A stretch of 34,727 nt of DNA from Spirochaetales bacterium (GTDB taxonomy: Bacteria > Spirochaetota > Spirochaetia > DSM-2461): assembly GCA_028532905.1 (NCBI GenBank), contig JAQQAM010000281.1, positions 1 to 34,727 on the forward strand, written 5' to 3'. Shown one piece after another: positions 33,347 through 34,727 of this stretch. Within the stretch, counting starts at the first letter, position 1, and every line of letters begins with the position of its first letter. Made by a program: the position numbers and the translations under genes. Below the pieces are notes generated by a model. It worked only from the letters and a program-made list of their open reading frames with translations. It did no database searches and was not told the DNA's origin.

Positions 33347-34645
33347 TCAGGCTCCGCTTATGGTTCCTCCGGGAAACATCAGATATCCGGGGCCTGAATA
33401 GTTTTCTATATCCACCCGTTCCTTTGAGAGATACATCTCTTTCTGCACATCAAACAGACAGCTTGAGAGGGACGCTCCGGTAAGGGGAACCGTTTTTTCT
33501 CCGTCATAATACAAGGCCAGACGGATTTCACCGCCGAAATCTCCGGTCAGAGAATCCATCTGAAAATCGGAGAAAGTGACAATCTCCACATGAGGTTCCT
33601 TTTTCCATTCCTCCACACTCTGTTGGCCGCTGTCCACTATGATATTGGGTATTTCGCCGCTGGGCTGTTCTTCCAGGTAGCTGGAATACTGCTGGGAACC
33701 ATGATATCTGAGGAGTTTCCCCCTATCATAGAGACAGATTTTTTTCAGCTTCACACCATCCCTGTCTACGGGAGCCGAGTAGGGGGAGTGGCTCAGAAAA
33801 GGATCAAGAGAGATCGTTACCAGGTCTCCCCTGACGCCGTCACCCTGAAAAACCTCTCCTTTCTTTCCTCTGGCTGTTCCTTCATAGATGCCCTTTACAT
33901 TGCTGTGAGCCCGGTAAAAGTCCATCATGTCCCTGACTGCCGCACCCTTTAGGATAATATTGACAGACTCAATCAACCCGGCAGGTCGGGCTTCCGCTCT
34001 GAGGCGGCAGGATTCGATCTGCCTGCGGCATTCCTCTTCAATAAGGGCTGAATCAAAATCTGCAAAGGAAAACATATTGTATAATTCAACGCCTCCCTTG
34101 CCGTCGTTCCAGTCACAGACAAGCTCTATGGTTCCCCGGTTCTGTGTATAGCTGAGATCCGTACCCTCTGACGAAACAAACCTGTACTCCATCTGATTCA
34201 GAAATAATTCGGCCGAATTGATTCCCCCGTCCTGATGGTTGTCGTGTTTGTACAGACTTTTAATTATATCCGAGCAGACAGGCATCAGATTCTTTTCAGA
34301 CAGCCGTCCCCTGTTTCCTGTGAAGGAAGAGGTCACCCCGGGATGGATCGGATAATGGGGGTTCTTTACAAATCCAGCTGCAAATACGGCATTCTCCAGT
34401 TTGGCCTTCATCTCTTCTTCTGTCATATTATTGCCCAGAACTACCGAGGCGGAACCTCTGTAACTGGTACAGTCCTCGGTAAAATCCTTGAATACGGTTA
34501 CCGTGGAACTGACAACATCTTTGGCTCTGTTCATATCCAGACTTTTCCGGATAAAAAAGAGTTCCCTGGACCGGCTCCTTTTTTCCAGAACAGTCCAGTC
34601 GTCTATGTCAGCATTGATAAGAATATTTTTGATTGTTTCAAACAT
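33347..34645 (-). CDS. PmbA/TldE-like subunit of TldD/PmbA protease
   Basis: A 432-residue protein of the TldD/PmbA (U62) family. In the E. coli pair, TldD carries the metal-binding HExxxH site and TldE (PmbA) is the non-catalytic partner; this protein lacks HExxxH and matches the TldE role. The C-terminal family pattern is visible: SDFQMDSLTGDFGGEIRLAL, then YYDGEKTVPLTGASLSSCLF, ending PGGTISGA. The pair degrades unstructured peptides and matures some antitoxins and microcins. Its ATG overlaps the stop of the upstream TldD-like gene (TGATG), with GGGAG upstream. Divergence from E. coli PmbA is considerable, particularly in the N-terminal half. Confidence 0.8.
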   Translation of the reverse strand: MFETIKNILINADIDDWTVLEKRSRSRELFFIRKSLDMNRAKDVVSSTVTVFKDFTEDCTSYRGSASVVLGNNMTEEEMKAKLENAVFAAGFVKNPHYPIHPGVTSSFTGNRGRLSEKNLMPVCSDIIKSLYKHDNHQDGGINSAELFLNQMEYRFVSSEGTDLSYTQNRGTIELVCDWNDGKGGVELYNMFSFADFDSALIEEECRRQIESCRLRAEARPAGLIESVNIILKGAAVRDMMDFYRAHSNVKGIYEGTARGKKGEVFQGDGVRGDLVTISLDPFLSHSPYSAPVDRDGVKLKKICLYDRGKLLRYHGSQQYSSYLEEQPSGEIPNIIVDSGQQSVEEWKKEPHVEIVTFSDFQMDSLTGDFGGEIRLALYYDGEKTVPLTGASLSSCLFDVQKEMYLSKERVDIENYSGPGYLMFPGGTISGA

Positions 34646-34727
34646 CAGGCCAGTCTCCCTTTGGTTTTCAGATAGGGGCCTCCTGTGGAGGTCTTCACGA
34701 ATTCCTTGTATCCCTTGCCGCAGGCTC
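34645..34727 (-). CDS. TldD-like protease, C-terminal end only
   Basis: The last 26 codons of a gene that continues beyond the window, ending ACGKGYKEFVKTSTGG and then PYLKTKGRLA before a TGA at 34647-34645. The CGKG...GG.P.L pattern corresponds to the conserved end of TldD (MCGKGGQ...GQPTLRI). The stop overlaps the start of the PmbA-like gene, so the two are translationally coupled. Assignment rests on this short segment and the neighbour. Confidence 0.65.
   Translation of the reverse strand, partial: ACGKGYKEFVKTSTGGPYLKTKGRLA

Overview
The window is a compact stretch of bacterial chromosome. It holds about 30 protein-coding genes, two of them cut by the window edges, and I recognise no rRNA, tRNA, CRISPR array, insertion sequence or prophage gene. 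It suggests a motile, c-di-GMP-using bacterium with strong GGAG-type ribosome binding sites and consensus-like sigma-70 promoters. A free-living spirochaete is my best guess, but that rests on the overall character of the proteins and not on a diagnostic marker (confidence about 0.5).

Left part (1-13438): the end of a DMT-family permease meets, tail to tail and overlapping, an HAMP-GAF-HD-GYP c-di-GMP phosphodiesterase. Upstream of that on the minus strand is a cmoM-like tRNA methyltransferase gene followed, one base after its stop, by an AraC regulator. Divergent from these is ald (alanine dehydrogenase) with a clear promoter and terminator; the terminator hairpin also contains the ribosome binding site of the next gene, a MATE exporter, which is coupled to an RNase D-like exonuclease. 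Then come a large DUF1638-hydantoinase/oxoprolinase fusion, a DUF4260 membrane protein, a 73-residue four-cysteine protein, an MBL-fold hydrolase and an isolated acr3 arsenite exporter.

Middle part (13439-24473): a GC-rich structured intergenic element precedes ywbE and a DEAD-box RNA helicase. After these are a ZIP metal transporter with its own promoter and inverted repeat, RadC, an unknown lipoprotein and a membrane diguanylate cyclase. A six-gene operon (19546-24473) follows. It encodes a complete ECF vitamin-type transporter (UPF0397 S component, double ATPase, EcfT) and two tandem SAM hydrolase (DUF62) paralogues. I consider this the most interesting unit: the grouping suggests that import of an unknown solute is tied to SAM cleavage into adenosine and methionine.

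Right part (24499-34727): a Tyr-phosphatase-like protein; a MoxR ATPase, DUF58, transglutaminase-like operon with overlapping genes; a dCache methyl-accepting chemotaxis protein; an unrecognised membrane protein; and a PmbA/TldD-type protease pair, of which only the last codons of the TldD-like member are inside the window. Most convergent gene pairs are separated by 0-25 bases or overlap.
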